64,000 nt of DNA from Lachnospiraceae bacterium MD335 (GCA_000403335.2 KE159632.1:70986-134985); one strand, 5' to 3'. Numbered from the stretch's first letter, positions 42,984-51,769 are shown. The notes: a model not told the origin generated them from the sequence alone. Numbers and translations: made by a program.

Positions 42984-43316
42984 TTACCTCTTTTCCAAAG
43001 CCGCCCGCAGCTTTAAGGTCTTATTCTGGTACTTCACGTTGTCAATGAACGTGATGTTATAAATCTGCTCCCGGAAAATAATGCGGAAATGCTCCGTGTC
43101 AATGACTGCGGCTTCGCTGCAATAACGGATAAGGAAAAATATCTCTTTCTCCGCATTAAGCTGTGCCGCCTCCCAATACTCCTTCCCGGAAAGGTTGTTC
43201 ACATAGGCGTGGCAGGTGTAATAATCCACCCACGATAAAATGTGATTCCCGGCTTTGTCATTGCCCACCACGCTTTTCTGAATGATGATCTTATCTTTCC
43301 ATTCTCCCAAAGACAT
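42984..43316 (-). CDS. phage head closure protein (SPP1 gp16-like)
   Basis: A 110-residue protein with MSLGEWKDKIIIQKSVVGND at the start, YYTCHAYVNNLSGKEYWEA, and FRIIFREQIYNITFID: the pattern of SPP1 gp16-type head-tail adaptors. The start overlaps the connector stop. Confidence 0.82.
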   Translation of the reverse strand: MSLGEWKDKIIIQKSVVGNDKAGNHILSWVDYYTCHAYVNNLSGKEYWEAAQLNAEKEIFFLIRYCSEAAVIDTEHFRIIFREQIYNITFIDNVKYQNKTLKLRAALEKR

Positions 43317-43594
43317 CAGAACACCTCTTTCCGTATGCCGAATAAAAGGGAGCGCAGCGTTCCCGCCAGTTCCCTGTGGTCTGCCTGCTCCCGGTGTTCA
43401 TACAGATAGGCGGCGGCATAAAGGACGGCAATCCGCACCATAGGCAGATGGCTCTCCAGCTCTGCTGCATCCATCCGCACCACATCCGCACACAGCCTCT
43501 CCCCGGTCTCAATCAATCCTGAAATAAAGGAATCTTCATCACTGCTGTCAACACGGAGATACTGTTTCGTCTCCTCCAATGTCAGGACTGCCAT
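43316..43594 (-). CDS. phage head-tail connector (gp6-like)
   Basis: A 92-residue protein from ATG 43594, with AAGGGGGG upstream. LTLEETKQYLRVDSSDEDSF and the run of helices with AVLYAAAYLYEHRE are typical of gp6/gp15-type connectors. The frame is open upstream and joins the DUF3879-cluster protein, so a read-through fusion is possible, but the internal start with its own ribosome site marks the true phage gene. Portal, protease and capsid genes are missing. Confidence 0.82.
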   Translation of the reverse strand: MAVLTLEETKQYLRVDSSDEDSFISGLIETGERLCADVVRMDAAELESHLPMVRIAVLYAAAYLYEHREQADHRELAGTLRSLLFGIRKEVF

Positions 43595-44011
43595 CCCTGC
43601 CGCCCCCCTTCTTATGATCCTGATGATGCGGAAGCCTTTCGTTGCCTGAATCGCAGATTCCACCGTGCTTCCAAGGATGTCAAAATTCTCCGTTTCACCC
43701 TTAAGCTGTTTATTAAGCCGCTGCACCATCATCTGCGATATGTGGCTCATCATCCCGTTGCCCCGGATTCCCATGCCATTCGCATTTACCTCTTTCGCCG
43801 CATCCATCCACGCATCCTTCACCTCCTGTGGGGCATTGGAGCCGACCATCTCAAAGGCTTTCCCGTCCTGGCCAGCTGCTCTGTCCTGCGCCGCCTTTTC
43901 TTCCACCGTTTCCATGAATCCCACCGTTCCGAACTCCGCACTTCTTTCCATCTTCCTTGCCGTGTATCCTGTCATCGGATATCCCGCTGTACCTATTCCA
44001 TTTACACTCAT
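43595..44011 (-). pseudogene. cluster B MSVNGIGTAGYP protein, 3' end replaced by phage DNA
   Basis: Starts at ATG 44011 with TGGAGGATATTTGGAG upstream and a structured leader before that. The first 130 codons (MSVNGIGTAGYPMTGYTARK ... STVESAIQATKG) match the cluster A type start. At about 43610-43620 the sequence becomes phage DNA (FRIIRIIRRG), which continues in frame into the connector and ends at 43316. The normal C-terminus is lost. The in-frame fusion would give 231 residues if translated. Confidence 0.65.
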
Positions 44012-44039
44012 CTCCAAATATCCTCCATTATTTGTAATC

Positions 44040-44095
44040 ACGGCCCCTCTGTCGGTCAGAGCCGCACCCGCTCCCTCGCAATAAGTCCGAGCGGT
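44040..44095 (-). promoter_or_regulatory. structured RNA leader, copy B1
   Basis: On the minus strand GCUC-GGACUUA-...-GGAGC then GCGGCUCUG-...-CAGAGGGGCCGU, about 30 bases before ATG 44011. Same plan as copies at 17322 and 15872, with compensating changes in both stems. Confidence 0.6.
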
Positions 44096-44101
44096 TACCC
44101 C

Positions 44102-44134
44102 CAGCGGAGGCTCATGGTTTTTGCGCCTCCGCTG
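44102..44134 (-). terminator. intercistronic hairpin
   Basis: A 10-bp stem (CAGCGGAGGC/GCCTCCGCTG) after the DUF3879-like stop, followed at once by leader B1. No T run. Confidence 0.6.
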
Positions 44135-44177
44135 AATAACGGGTATAGATGATTTGCTTTCAGGCTGCGCATTCCAC

Positions 44178-44807
44178 CTAAACCTGCACATCCAATGAAC
44201 TGCCGGAAACGGATGACCTTCTCACAAGTGTATTGCCGCTTTTCACAAGCGTGCTTTCTACGGATTCCCTCGTAACATTGTCTAAAATACTTGCATCAAA
44301 CGGATCTCCATTTTTCCAGTTCGGATTAGCCGCCCTTACTGCCGCAGCAAGTGCCGCACTATACTGCTTTTCATACTGCTGCAATGACCATGTCCCTTTT
44401 AAGCGGTCACCCTCTTTGATGCTTAACTGATATGCGCGGAAAACCTCTGAACGCTTTGTGGTATCTCCATTCGCCACGCCATTTTCCTGTAAAAAGTGGC
44501 GTTTACATTCATCAAACATCTTCTGGCGGTACTCTTCCGAAACACCTATCATCTGATGCATTTCCGCTTCGCTTTTGCCGTTCATGATCATCCCTCTTAC
44601 GCACATACCGCTTTCATAAATAATTTCTTCAATTTCCTTATCCGATTTTACAGACTTATTCACCATGCCCATGCCTTTCTGATTCCTGGCATTGAATATT
44701 CCTGCCGGATTCAGCAAGCCGTTGCCCTGGTTCTTTTTCACCCCGAACAACTGCGACATCAAATTGTACCTTGACGTTAAATTTGAAAAGTTAAAATTGA
44801 TATTCAT
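44178..44807 (-). CDS. DUF3879-like protein, cluster B
   Basis: A 209-residue protein from ATG 44807 (GGAGG at 8 bases). It starts MNINFNFSNLTSRYNLMSQL. The shared pattern VSEEYRQKMFDECKRHFLQE, WSLQQYEKQY and RAANPNWKNGDPFDASILD matches the cluster A gene at 16074. The tail is SGSSLDVQV. The remains of a third member of this family are just upstream (45692-45770). Confidence 0.72.
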   Translation of the reverse strand: MNINFNFSNLTSRYNLMSQLFGVKKNQGNGLLNPAGIFNARNQKGMGMVNKSVKSDKEIEEIIYESGMCVRGMIMNGKSEAEMHQMIGVSEEYRQKMFDECKRHFLQENGVANGDTTKRSEVFRAYQLSIKEGDRLKGTWSLQQYEKQYSAALAAAVRAANPNWKNGDPFDASILDNVTRESVESTLVKSGNTLVRRSSVSGSSLDVQV

Positions 44808-44856
44808 ATTCATTTCCTCCAATCATCACTGCTCAGATTTTCAAGACCTTGCTTCC

Positions 44857-45591
44857 TTATGAAATCTTAATGCCTGCGAGTAACTGTGACAATGTGTCTG
44901 TATTGGGATTGAATGCCGCATATTTCTCCTTAAACGAGGCCACCGCACTCAGCATCTTCTGATTAAGGTTCTCAGGAACTTTGTCTATCCCCCTTGCCTT
45001 TTGTTCCTTCAGGAAACCTGCCGCCTTTGTTTCCCTCCTGCTAATCTTTGCGATCTTTTCCGCTTCCTCGCCAATGATGGTGCGGGCGTGCTGGTTCGTC
45101 CGCTCCATCTCCACAAAGCTGTCCACTGTTTTCCTGTATGCCGCATCCAGGGCATCCAGCTCATCTTCCTTCGTGAGCTTGCGGGGGCCGTTTTCACCTG
45201 CCACATATATCTCCCGTGTCCCGTCCTCATATCCCCGCACGATCTCATCGTACAGTTCCGCATATGCCTTCACATAACCGTCCGCCCTGCCTGCCGCGTT
45301 TAGGACGCTTTTCCCGGTATCAGCCCTCCTTGAAATTTCATAGCCATAGTCAACCAGACTGATTTTCTCATTCTTCAACTGCTCCCTACGCTGGAGCATG
45401 GCATCATAGCTTTCCTGCCCGCCATGCTGTACGCTGTTGTGGTATTGCTCCTTCCCCGCATCGGAAATGGAAAGGCTTACGGGCTGTTCCGCCATCTTCC
45501 TGCCCGCATCTTTGGTGTTTGTTTTCTCCTGCACATAATTTGCTGCAGCTCCAATCTGATTGTAACTGCTCCCGATTCCTGAAATTGCCAT
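44857..45591 (-). CDS. cluster B helical protein (MAISGIGSSYNQIG start)
   Basis: A 244-residue protein with AGGAGG before the ATG. The start MAISGIGSSYNQIGAAANYV resembles flagellar-type and DUF6033-type N-termini. LSISDAGKEQYHNS and the long helical rest suggest the DUF4885-like kind, but I am not sure. It ends in LLAGIKIS. No signal peptide. Part of the regulator-linked array; function unknown. Confidence 0.65.
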   Translation of the reverse strand: MAISGIGSSYNQIGAAANYVQEKTNTKDAGRKMAEQPVSLSISDAGKEQYHNSVQHGGQESYDAMLQRREQLKNEKISLVDYGYEISRRADTGKSVLNAAGRADGYVKAYAELYDEIVRGYEDGTREIYVAGENGPRKLTKEDELDALDAAYRKTVDSFVEMERTNQHARTIIGEEAEKIAKISRRETKAAGFLKEQKARGIDKVPENLNQKMLSAVASFKEKYAAFNPNTDTLSQLLAGIKIS

Positions 45592-45643
45592 GTTCTTATC
45601 CTCCTAAAATTTTATAATATGAATTGCAATAAGTCCGGGCAGA

Positions 45644-45675
45644 CCGCAGAGGCAAAGTTTTATGCGCCTCTGCGG
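45644..45675 (-). terminator. intercistronic hairpin
   Basis: The same 10-bp stem as at 16027-16058 (CCGCAGAGGC/GCCTCTGCGG), followed by GCCCGGACTTATTGC, the first part of the structured leader, whose second stem is missing here. Confidence 0.6.
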
Positions 45676-45691
45676 AATAAGATGTAAAGAA

Positions 45692-45770
45692 TATATCTGT
45701 ATATCCAATGTGCTGCCCGAAGATGCTTCTTTCACAAACGTGCTTTCTCCAGATACCCCTATTACTCCGT
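45692..45770 (-). pseudogene. 3' remnant of another DUF3879-like gene
   Basis: Within the 398-bp gap between two cluster B genes, one frame reads GVSGESTFVKEASSGSTLDI followed by QIYS, close to the ends of the DUF3879-like proteins (STLVKSGNTL... SLDVQV and GLDIQI). The rest of the gene and its stop are lost. Only hairpins and no other gene are seen in this gap. Confidence 0.5.
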
Positions 45771-45989
45771 TCCAAATCGATGAACAGAATAACCTCTATC
45801 CGAGTAAAAAACAGCAAACCGTCACTTATGGCATAACTCCATAGCGGCGGTTTGCATGGTTCTCAATGCTCTTTACAGATATCTACGGCCTGCATACCTA
45901 AAATGTACCTCCAATTTCCGGACTATAAGTTCCATCTTACTGCTACAGACAGAGAAAGTATGCTAAATTGTTTCGGTAATATATCTATT

Positions 45990-46481
45990 TTAAACAGAAA
46001 CTGAAATGCTTGCCTCCTGTTCCGCAGAAACCGTCTCTCCTGTTTTTGTATAGGTTACAGGTTCCTTTACGGCATCCATCTTTATTTCATCGGAGCCTAT
46101 GCTGCCAGAATCTACGTTATCCTTCAACAATACCTTTCCTTCTTCACTGATCTCCACGGTATCTGTATTGGTGTCAGCATTCCTGTTTCCCTCTATCCTA
46201 TCTTCCAGTTTTTCACGTTCTTCCCTGCGCTTCTGGATAGCCTCTTCACACTGCAACTTTGCTTTTTCCCTTGCCTCCCTTGCGTCTTCTTCCATTCCTT
46301 TGTCAGCTTCCGCCTTATAATCCTCCGCCTTACCGGAAAATTCATCAGCATACCCCATTGCGCGCTCCATTGTTGCTGTATCGCCTTTACGCCTTGCTTC
46401 CTTGAAAACACGCATAGGGGTATTCATCAGATTCATATTCGTCCTTGCTCCTACAAGACCTTCCATCGTCTTTGTATTCAT
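45990..46481 (-). CDS. cluster B small protein, coiled coil
   Basis: A 163-residue protein from ATG 46481 (GGGAGGCGG upstream). It starts MNTKTMEGLVGARTNMNLMN. Residues 45-105 form a Lys/Glu coiled coil, followed by DTVEISEEGKVLLKD, a short motif often seen in small flagellar-like proteins of Firmicutes. First small-protein gene after the broken kinase. Function unknown. Confidence 0.6.
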   Translation of the reverse strand: MNTKTMEGLVGARTNMNLMNTPMRVFKEARRKGDTATMERAMGYADEFSGKAEDYKAEADKGMEEDAREAREKAKLQCEEAIQKRREEREKLEDRIEGNRNADTNTDTVEISEEGKVLLKDNVDSGSIGSDEIKMDAVKEPVTYTKTGETVSAEQEASISVSV

Positions 46482-46570
46482 AGCACCGCCTCCCAATCAT
46501 CGTTTTTAAGAGCATATAAACCCTCATTTATTTTTTCGGCGGCGTGGATATACGATATTAGGTTTATGTT

Positions 46571-47950
46571 TCAAACAGCCGTTTTGGTGTCATGTGCGGT
46601 ATCCGGAAACGGCATTAAAATAGATATCACGAAAATACCTTTTCCGGTTTCTTTATGCACTGCCCCGTTATATCTATTCACCACATCGCCAACATTCAGC
46701 AGGCCGATACCGTGTTCCTGCGAATCCCCTTTATGCGTAAATCCGTCTGTATACTTTTCCGCCTTGTCCATACTGTTTTTTACTTCAAGCAGAAAACATT
46801 TCTTTACAGTTTTTGCCTGAATATTGATAAAACGACATTCATCACTCTGCATCCTTCCACACGCATTAAGCGCATTATCCAATATGTTTCCAAACAAAAC
46901 GCACATATCAAACTCATTGATACAGCATCCCTTTGGCATCTGCACATCACATTCCCATTTGATGTTTTCCTCTTCCGCCCGTTTCCGCTTCTAGTACAGA
47001 AGCGCATCCACCGCCTTATTCCCTGTCATATCCCCTCCGGCATCCAAGACAATATCCCCCATATTTCTCAGGTAGCCATCTATCTTCTCCCATTCTTGAT
47101 TCCGGGACAGCGCCGACAGAGCAATGATATGGTTCTTCATGTCATGCCGCAGCCGTTCCGACTGTCTGTACTGTTCTGCCAGCATTTTATATACCGCAAT
47201 CTGCGAGTGGTACTGGCCGCTTTTCTCCTGTTCCAAATAAATACGGTTCATCCCAAACACATAAAATCCTGTTGCTGCAATAGACAAAAGATCCAAAACC
47301 AAAAATTCAGCAAAGCTGAAAAGCTGATCATAATACAATCCCATGTTGCCCCCGCTCCTAACCATAACACCATAACTCGCACCCAGGCTCGCCACATCAT
47401 ACATTGCAACAATCACAAGTAAAGGAACTGCCAATATGAGATACCACTTTCCCCGCTTGCCACAAAAAACAGGCTCAAGATGCTTTGACATCCAGCATAC
47501 AGCCAATACAGCAAAACAATAGCCAGCACCACTGATTAATGCGCTTATCCAAGCTTTAGAAAATGGTTCGGGAATCTTTTTTACTGTGTGCAGAAAAAAC
47601 AGTTCCAGACAAAATAAAAAAGAAGCACTGAAATTTGTTACCGTTCTTACAACAACCATCAACATGGATGCAGCCAGAATCCGTTTCTCCCTGTCTGACC
47701 GGAACAACAGTACCACCAATCCCATAAAGAATATCGGTTTCAACAATACAGAAAAAATATACAGACTGAAATACATCCGACTCAAAATACAACTAAACAG
47801 CCAGCTACAAAAGGAAAAAGCCAAAAACATCCGTTCCCTCCTTTTTGAAGCCCCTAAAAATTTTTTGCAAAATTTATCCGCTGCCCATAGATACCCTAGA
47901 AAGAATGGCGCTATAATTAAAATATCTATATAATCTAAGAGTTGTTTCAT
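46571..47950 (-). pseudogene. GHKL sensor kinase of cluster B with an internal amber stop
   Basis: Paralogue of the cluster A kinase: about six membrane segments, phosphoacceptor region RLRHDMKNHIIALSALS, then NKAVDALLY and a TAG at 46991-46993. The same frame continues without shift as KRKRAEEENIKWECDV, FGNILDNALNACGRM (N box) and EHGIGLLNVGDVVNRY (G box). One base change (for example CAG to TAG) explains it. As it stands the ATPase domain is not made unless the stop is read through. Starts by ATGA overlap with the regulator. Confidence 0.85.
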
Positions 47951-48663
47951 AGAATCCCTCCATTTTCCCGCATAACCTTAAGCACCTTCTGGACAAACTC
48001 ATCATATCTTCTTTTTGCAATCACAATTTTTTTCCCGTTTTCCAGAATCACTTCCTTCCTGTTATACCCGTCAACATATTTCAGATTTATAAGATAGCTT
48101 TTATGGCACCTGAAAAAACCTTTATCCTGTAGTTTGTTCTCTAACTCCCCTATCTGCTCATAATAAGTAAAAATCCCTTCCGGCCCATGAACATCGACTA
48201 CCCTTCCTTTTATCTCGAAATAGTATATATCATCAAGAAATAACTTCTTTTTCTGCCTTTCCCTGCTTACTATGATAAATTCCTGTGAACGGCTTTCTGT
48301 TTTGAAGACGGCTTTTTGCAGTACACTTTTCAGTTTCCTGTCATCCACAGGCTTCAACAGATATTGGAAAGCCTCCACGTCATACGCTTCAAACACATAC
48401 TCCCTGCTGGAAGATACAAAAATGAGTATCTTATCAGATGCCTTTTTACGAAAAGCCTGTGCTGTTTTCATCCCATCCAAATCCTGCATAATGATATCAA
48501 GGAAAACAATGTCAAAACTTTCCAGTGCCTGCAGCAGTTCCCCGCCGCTTCGGAACTGGCGGATAATGCATGGTATTTTCATTTCTTCCATAATTTTTTT
48601 AATTCTCTTTGCCATATTGCAGCATTCTATGACTTCATCATCACAAACCGCTATTGAGAGCAT
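47947..48663 (-). CDS. LytTR response regulator, cluster B
   Basis: A 238-residue regulator from ATG 48663 (AAGGCAGGTG upstream). Receiver: CDDE, phospho-Asp in IVFLDIIMQDLDG, Lys in LLKPVDDRK. The LytTR domain starts near residue 130 and ends with FFRCHKSYLINLKYVDGYNR. Intact, whereas its partner kinase carries an amber stop, so its phosphorylation state may now depend on another kinase or on small phosphodonors. Confidence 0.9.
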   Translation of the reverse strand: MLSIAVCDDEVIECCNMAKRIKKIMEEMKIPCIIRQFRSGGELLQALESFDIVFLDIIMQDLDGMKTAQAFRKKASDKILIFVSSSREYVFEAYDVEAFQYLLKPVDDRKLKSVLQKAVFKTESRSQEFIIVSRERQKKKLFLDDIYYFEIKGRVVDVHGPEGIFTYYEQIGELENKLQDKGFFRCHKSYLINLKYVDGYNRKEVILENGKKIVIAKRRYDEFVQKVLKVMRENGGIL

Positions 48664-48705
48664 TTCATCACCTGCCTTATATGGGTATATCGTATATATC
48701 GACAA

Positions 48706-48960
48706 AAACGGGCATAAAGTTTTGTTAATGATATGAACGGGCTTTTCCGTGTAATAACCGTTTCAAATATATTTTTCGCCATTCGTCCGATATAGCGGAA
48801 ACGCAAACCGCCGTGTAAGCATATTAACTCTGATTCCCCCGCTTTCCAAGCAATTTCCCTTATCAGGCCGCCCGGCCTGCCTGCGGAAACGGCAGACCGC
48901 CGCATATGGCGAATGATGGCCATAGTGCGGCGGTCTTGCTTATTATCCTTATTATTCAGT
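48706..48960. other. intergenic: shared cluster promoter region and hairpin
   Basis: 48790-48855 matches the upstream region of the cluster A regulator (20538-20580), including CCGCCGTGTAAGCATATTAA, and is the best place for the promoter and LytTR sites. A strong hairpin (GACCGCCGC/GCGGCGGTC, about 48893-48937) follows the cupin gene. No gene. Confidence 0.55.
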
Positions 48961-49344
48961 TCAACATAATGCAGGCATAAATTTGGCAAACAGATATAAC
49001 CCCTCTGAACCTGCAGTGACTTCATGCGGCACACCCGCCTGCATGATGGATATCGTACCGGCCTCATACGGAATAGTGCTGCCTGCATTCATACATCTCC
49101 CGCTCCCCTTTATCACCTCATGCGTTTCCAACTGGGTTTCATGGATATGATTCCCAATACTGCAACCGGGAGCAATCCGCACCAAATGGTAGCTGAACTT
49201 CCCGTCTGTGTCCTTTGCCGTGATGATGTGTTTCAGTTCGACACCCTTAAAAGTCGGATGCTTTGACCATTCAATCCCTGCAAAGCCAGTCTCCTTTTCC
49301 GGCAAAGCTAATTTTCCATTGTTAAACAATTCAAATGTATCCAT
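48961..49344 (-). CDS. cupin-domain protein
   Basis: A 127-residue single cupin from ATG 49344 with GGAGG upstream. Metal motif GNHIHETQLETHEVIKGSG (His, His, Glu, His) and second motif AGVPHEVTAGSEG. Small cupins of this kind bind a metal and a small ligand; the substrate is unknown. It is co-oriented with an AraC regulator 84 bases upstream. Confidence 0.82.
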   Translation of the reverse strand: MDTFELFNNGKLALPEKETGFAGIEWSKHPTFKGVELKHIITAKDTDGKFSYHLVRIAPGCSIGNHIHETQLETHEVIKGSGRCMNAGSTIPYEAGTISIMQAGVPHEVTAGSEGLYLFAKFMPALC

Positions 49345-49427
49345 TCTGCACCTCCGATAAAATATGTTATCTGTCTTACGTTTCAATCATATTCCCCGGA
49401 AGCAATCATGTCTTGTAAAAAATTGCC

Positions 49428-50174
49428 CTATGTACTCTGCCCTATCAGTTTTTTAGAATGGATATATTCTGATGGGGATATCCCGACAATCCTCTGGAAC
49501 GCTTTGTCAAAATGACTCTGATCATAAAATCCCATTTCCGCAGCAATCCTGCTGACTGTTTTTTCCTCATCCAGCAGCCCTTGTGATTTTCGTATTCGGT
49601 TCTGGATACAGAACTGATGCGGTGTCATCCCGATACTACTTTTAAATTTCCTTATGAGATAATATTTGCTGACAAAAATATCCGCCGCCAATGTTTCTAT
49701 AAGCAGCTCCTGTTCCGGGTGGCTTGTAATCCTGTCAGCAAGATTTTTTATGCCTGTATCCATCTCTTTCCCGCCCTTATCCCAACCCCGGAAAACTGCC
49801 CGTGCAAAAGGTAACAGCCTTTCTTTCTGCGCTTCTCCAAAAATACCCAGCCCCACTGCATCATTTAACAGCTCCCTGACAATGACTTCTGCTGTTTCAG
49901 AATCCGTCTCTGCGGCAAAGGCTGTTCCTATGCACATAGACAACAGACGCGCGTCCCTTTCCTGGCACACCGAATGCACGGCATAAGGAGGGATGGTAAA
50001 CAAATCCCCTTCATGACACACCAATTTCCTGCTTTCCAGATAAACCGTAACCTCTCCCTGCATGACCAGAGATATGACATAATGCCCTACATGATTATGG
50101 CAGTCAAAACACTTATCAATATTCTCTGACAATACGAACTCTATTGGATATTTTTCACACTGATAATACTGCAT
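49428..50174 (-). CDS. AraC-family regulator
   Basis: A 248-residue regulator from ATG 50174 with AAGGAG upstream. An N-terminal cupin-type sensing domain (HNHVGHYVISLVMQGEVTVY) is followed by two HTHs: LAADIFVSKYYLIRKFKSSIG and AAEMGFYDQSHFDKAFQRIVG. Likely controls the cupin gene or its own region in response to a small molecule. The longer upstream frame includes the remnant at 50203 and is not coding. Confidence 0.9.
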   Translation of the reverse strand: MQYYQCEKYPIEFVLSENIDKCFDCHNHVGHYVISLVMQGEVTVYLESRKLVCHEGDLFTIPPYAVHSVCQERDARLLSMCIGTAFAAETDSETAEVIVRELLNDAVGLGIFGEAQKERLLPFARAVFRGWDKGGKEMDTGIKNLADRITSHPEQELLIETLAADIFVSKYYLIRKFKSSIGMTPHQFCIQNRIRKSQGLLDEEKTVSRIAAEMGFYDQSHFDKAFQRIVGISPSEYIHSKKLIGQST

Positions 50175-50202
50175 ACTGTCTCCAACTCCTTTGTCATTCC
50201 AT

Positions 50203-50310
50203 CTCCCTGAACGTGCCGGCCATCCCCCCCCAACAAGGCTCCACTGGCACTGCATATAGGATTTCAGATTTTCCGTGCTTTGCCTGTAAGCTTCCCGGAC
50301 TGTTTCCGGG
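50203..50310 (-). pseudogene. 3' remnant of an unknown gene, second copy
   Basis: The same tail as at 39108 (VREAYRQSTENLKSYM, then QCQWSLVGG), here broken by a frameshift in a run of G before MAGTFREME. Located just after the MBL gene. Confidence 0.5.
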
Positions 50311-50318
50311 TCATAAAA

Positions 50319-51197
50319 TTATGCTTTCTGCCACAGAAGCATATTGTCCTGAAACTCAGCCGTCATCTTCCCGGTATCTTTCAGCCACGAAAGGTAAGAG
50401 CGCACCGTACTTCCCACCAAAACATACTGTTCAAAGTTCATGGAAAGCCCATAGCCTTTGAACACTTCCTGCTGAATCCTCTCAAAGCACATCGGCTCCC
50501 CACAGATGGACAGAATCCTGTCCGCCACCTCATGCACCTTATCCCTGTTGTAACGGACAAGTTCCTTTACATCAACAGAGGCTTCCGCATGGGCGGGAAC
50601 GAACATGGCCGCTTCCATCTGTTCCACCTTATCCAGCGTTTCCAGATATGCGCCCACGTCATAAATGAAGGAAACCGCATATTTGTCCAGAGTCTCCCTG
50701 CTGCTGATGCAGTCCGCAAGGAACACCACATTGTCCGGCATACGGAACCCAACCATGTCAAAGAAATGCCCCGGCAGAGGAATCACCTCAACCTCCTTCG
50801 GGAAGCTCTCGTCTGAAAAATCCGCCACATCACTCTCCTGCGCCATCAGGAACTTATGCCGCAAATCCTTACAGGGATAACCGCCGTAAAGGAAGGACGG
50901 CTCCAGCACCGGGTACTTCGTGAAAGCCGTCTCTATGCCGCCGGAATAAACCTTACATCCCGTCTGCCCCTGCAGGTATTTATTCCCGCCGATATGGTCT
51001 GCGTTGGAATGGGTATTCAGGATTGCCGCCAGATGCCATCCGTTCTTCTCCAGTATCTGCCTGACCTTCCGTCCTGCATCTTTATCATTTCCGCTGTCAA
51101 CCAGATAGACATTCTCCCCGTCTGCCACATAGACGCCTATCTTCGCCGGGCAGTTTATGTAATAGCATTTCTCACTGACCTGAACCAATTCATACAT
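50319..51197 (-). CDS. MBL-fold metallohydrolase
   Basis: A 292-residue metallo-beta-lactamase-fold enzyme. Signature THSNADHIGG (H-x-N-x-D-H in place of the usual HxHxDH, the second His being Asn), then PLPGHFFDM and PAHAEASVD. The altered first motif changes one zinc ligand and is worth noting. Broad family of hydrolases. It follows an XRE-cupin regulator by 14 bases. Confidence 0.85.
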   Translation of the reverse strand: MYELVQVSEKCYYINCPAKIGVYVADGENVYLVDSGNDKDAGRKVRQILEKNGWHLAAILNTHSNADHIGGNKYLQGQTGCKVYSGGIETAFTKYPVLEPSFLYGGYPCKDLRHKFLMAQESDVADFSDESFPKEVEVIPLPGHFFDMVGFRMPDNVVFLADCISSRETLDKYAVSFIYDVGAYLETLDKVEQMEAAMFVPAHAEASVDVKELVRYNRDKVHEVADRILSICGEPMCFERIQQEVFKGYGLSMNFEQYVLVGSTVRSYLSWLKDTGKMTAEFQDNMLLWQKA

Positions 51198-51211
51198 TTT
51201 CCGTTTCCTCC

Positions 51212-51769
51212 TTAATTGTTCGGATAAAATATCACGTTATAGGCGGTGCAGGCTTTCTCGGAAGCATTATGGTATCCGTGGGAAACATCCGCCCGGAAGC
51301 GTATTGACTGCTTTTCCTGCAGTAGCACTTCCTTCCCGCCAATTACCATTTTCAGCGTCCCCTGCACCATAAAAACATATTCTTCCACGCCTGTTACATG
51401 AGGGAGCGAATTATGGCGAACTCCTGCATCAAACTCAATATAGAACACCTCCACATTCCTTATCGGGTCAAAGGGGAATAGTGGGTAAGCCCGCATCCCT
51501 CCGTTTTCCTCCGTGATCACATTTTCCCCATCAAGCCCGGCGACCATGTATTCCGCTTCTTCCTGTTTGCAGAAAAAGGACAATGGAATTTTCAGCCCTG
51601 TTGAAATCTTCCATAATATGTTGATGGTGGGTGAGGACTGCCCACGCTCGATCTGGCCTAACATGGGCTTGCTCACGCCAGTCAGTTCCGCAACATCATC
51701 CAGCGTAAGCTGCCTTGTGTTCCGTATTTCTTTCAGCCGCTCTCCTATCTTCAATAAAACCTGCTCCAT
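51212..51769 (-). CDS. XRE-cupin regulator
   Basis: A 185-residue protein from ATG 51769 (AAGGAGG upstream). Residues 5-60 are an XRE HTH (LDDVAELTGVSKPMLGQIERG), and residues 110-180 a cupin (GVEEYVFMVQGTLKMVIGG, VSHGYHNAS). Such regulators sense a small compound and control nearby genes, here the MBL hydrolase. Confidence 0.9.
   Translation of the reverse strand: MEQVLLKIGERLKEIRNTRQLTLDDVAELTGVSKPMLGQIERGQSSPTINILWKISTGLKIPLSFFCKQEEAEYMVAGLDGENVITEENGGMRAYPLFPFDPIRNVEVFYIEFDAGVRHNSLPHVTGVEEYVFMVQGTLKMVIGGKEVLLQEKQSIRFRADVSHGYHNASEKACTAYNVIFYPNN

Noticed and set aside
46655-47422. 255-codon plus-strand frame opposite the cluster B kinase
   Set aside because: The minus strand encodes a recognisable GHKL kinase; the plus frame has no ribosome site.
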